The notes under the pieces: model-generated
Databases searched by the model: none
Seen by the model: only the letters and a program-made list of their open reading frames with translations
What the model was told of the DNA's origin: nothing
From: Chromatiales bacterium
Lineage (GTDB): Bacteria; Pseudomonadota; Gammaproteobacteria; Chromatiales; Chromatiaceae
DNA length: 5,964 nucleotides
Direction of reading: 5' to 3'
NCBI GenBank assembly: GCA_024639625.1
Contig: JAHEIA010000214.1
Coordinates: 1 to 5,964 of the forward strand
Made by a program: the position numbers and the translations under genes
Shown: positions 5,872 to 5,964 of the stretch, in pieces
How positions within the stretch are numbered: position 1 is the stretch's first letter
Layout of the letters: every line of letters starts with the position of its first letter

Positions 5872-5964
5872 TTGAGCGAAGAGCGGCAAGTACACGAAGA
5901 TTCGGTGGTCGATGACCTCTACGCCGAATCCGAGCACTGGGTATTGAACACCGGTGAGCAAACC
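5872..5964 (+). CDS. Start of probable cbb3 oxidase assembly protein CcoG (partial)
   Basis: Only the first 31 codons are in the window (MSEERQVHEDSVVDDLYAES, then EHWVLNTGEQT). The TTG at 5872 is chosen because GGGAG (5859-5863) lies 8 bases upstream; a GTG at 5863 would add three residues but has no ribosome binding site. The acidic N-terminus followed by DLYAE and an H-W-x-x-N-T-G segment fits the region before the first membrane helix in CcoG/RdxA/FixG-type proteins. CcoG is a polyferredoxin involved in copper handling for cbb3 assembly, and ccoGHIS commonly follows ccoNOQP. No Fe-S cysteine motif or helix is reached before the window ends, so the identity rests mainly on context and partial N-terminal resemblance. 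Confidence 0.5.
   Translation, partial: MSEERQVHEDSVVDDLYAESEHWVLNTGEQT

Overview
The window reads as an ordinary chromosomal segment of a high-GC proteobacterium. It is most likely a gammaproteobacterium: it carries the YafS-like/rnhA/dnaQ cluster known from that class, a perfect FNR/ANR box, and a cbb3 oxidase operon in the order ccoN-ccoO-ccoQ-ccoP. The genus cannot be fixed from the sequence. All genes are on the + strand.

Left block (1-1887): three overlapping genes, probably co-transcribed. They are the 3' part of a YafS-like SAM-methyltransferase-fold protein (cut by the window start), rnhA (RNase HI, all catalytic residues present) and dnaQ (the proofreading epsilon subunit of DNA polymerase III). 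Both rnhA and dnaQ use GTG starts placed inside the preceding gene.

Regulatory gap (1888-2220): this has no convincing gene. It holds a perfect TTGAT-N4-ATCAA palindrome (FNR/ANR site) next to a T9 run, and a possible second sigma70-type promoter nearer to ccoN. This suggests that oxygen limitation induces the oxidase.

Oxidase block (2221-5450): ccoN (haem-copper catalytic subunit), ccoO (membrane-anchored monohaem cytochrome c), ccoQ (small one-helix subunit) and ccoP (membrane-anchored dihaem cytochrome c) form a tight operon. ccoO/ccoQ and ccoQ/ccoP overlap. Together they make a cbb3-type oxidase: electrons from periplasmic cytochrome c pass through the CcoP and CcoO haems to the b/b3-CuB centre in CcoN, where oxygen is reduced.

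Tail (5451-5964): a very stable GC hairpin follows ccoP, then a 40-residue single-helix membrane protein with a good ribosome binding site that I cannot assign to a known family. A strong intrinsic terminator comes next. A new promoter region follows, with an imperfect FNR/ANR site 41.5 bp upstream of a predicted transcription start, framed by a perfect 9-bp inverted repeat. It leads into the first 31 codons of a gene that is probably ccoG, an oxidase assembly factor.

The least explained elements are the 40-residue protein with its upstream hairpin, and the inverted repeat over the downstream promoter. The rest matches well-known systems; I see no evidence for an entirely new system.
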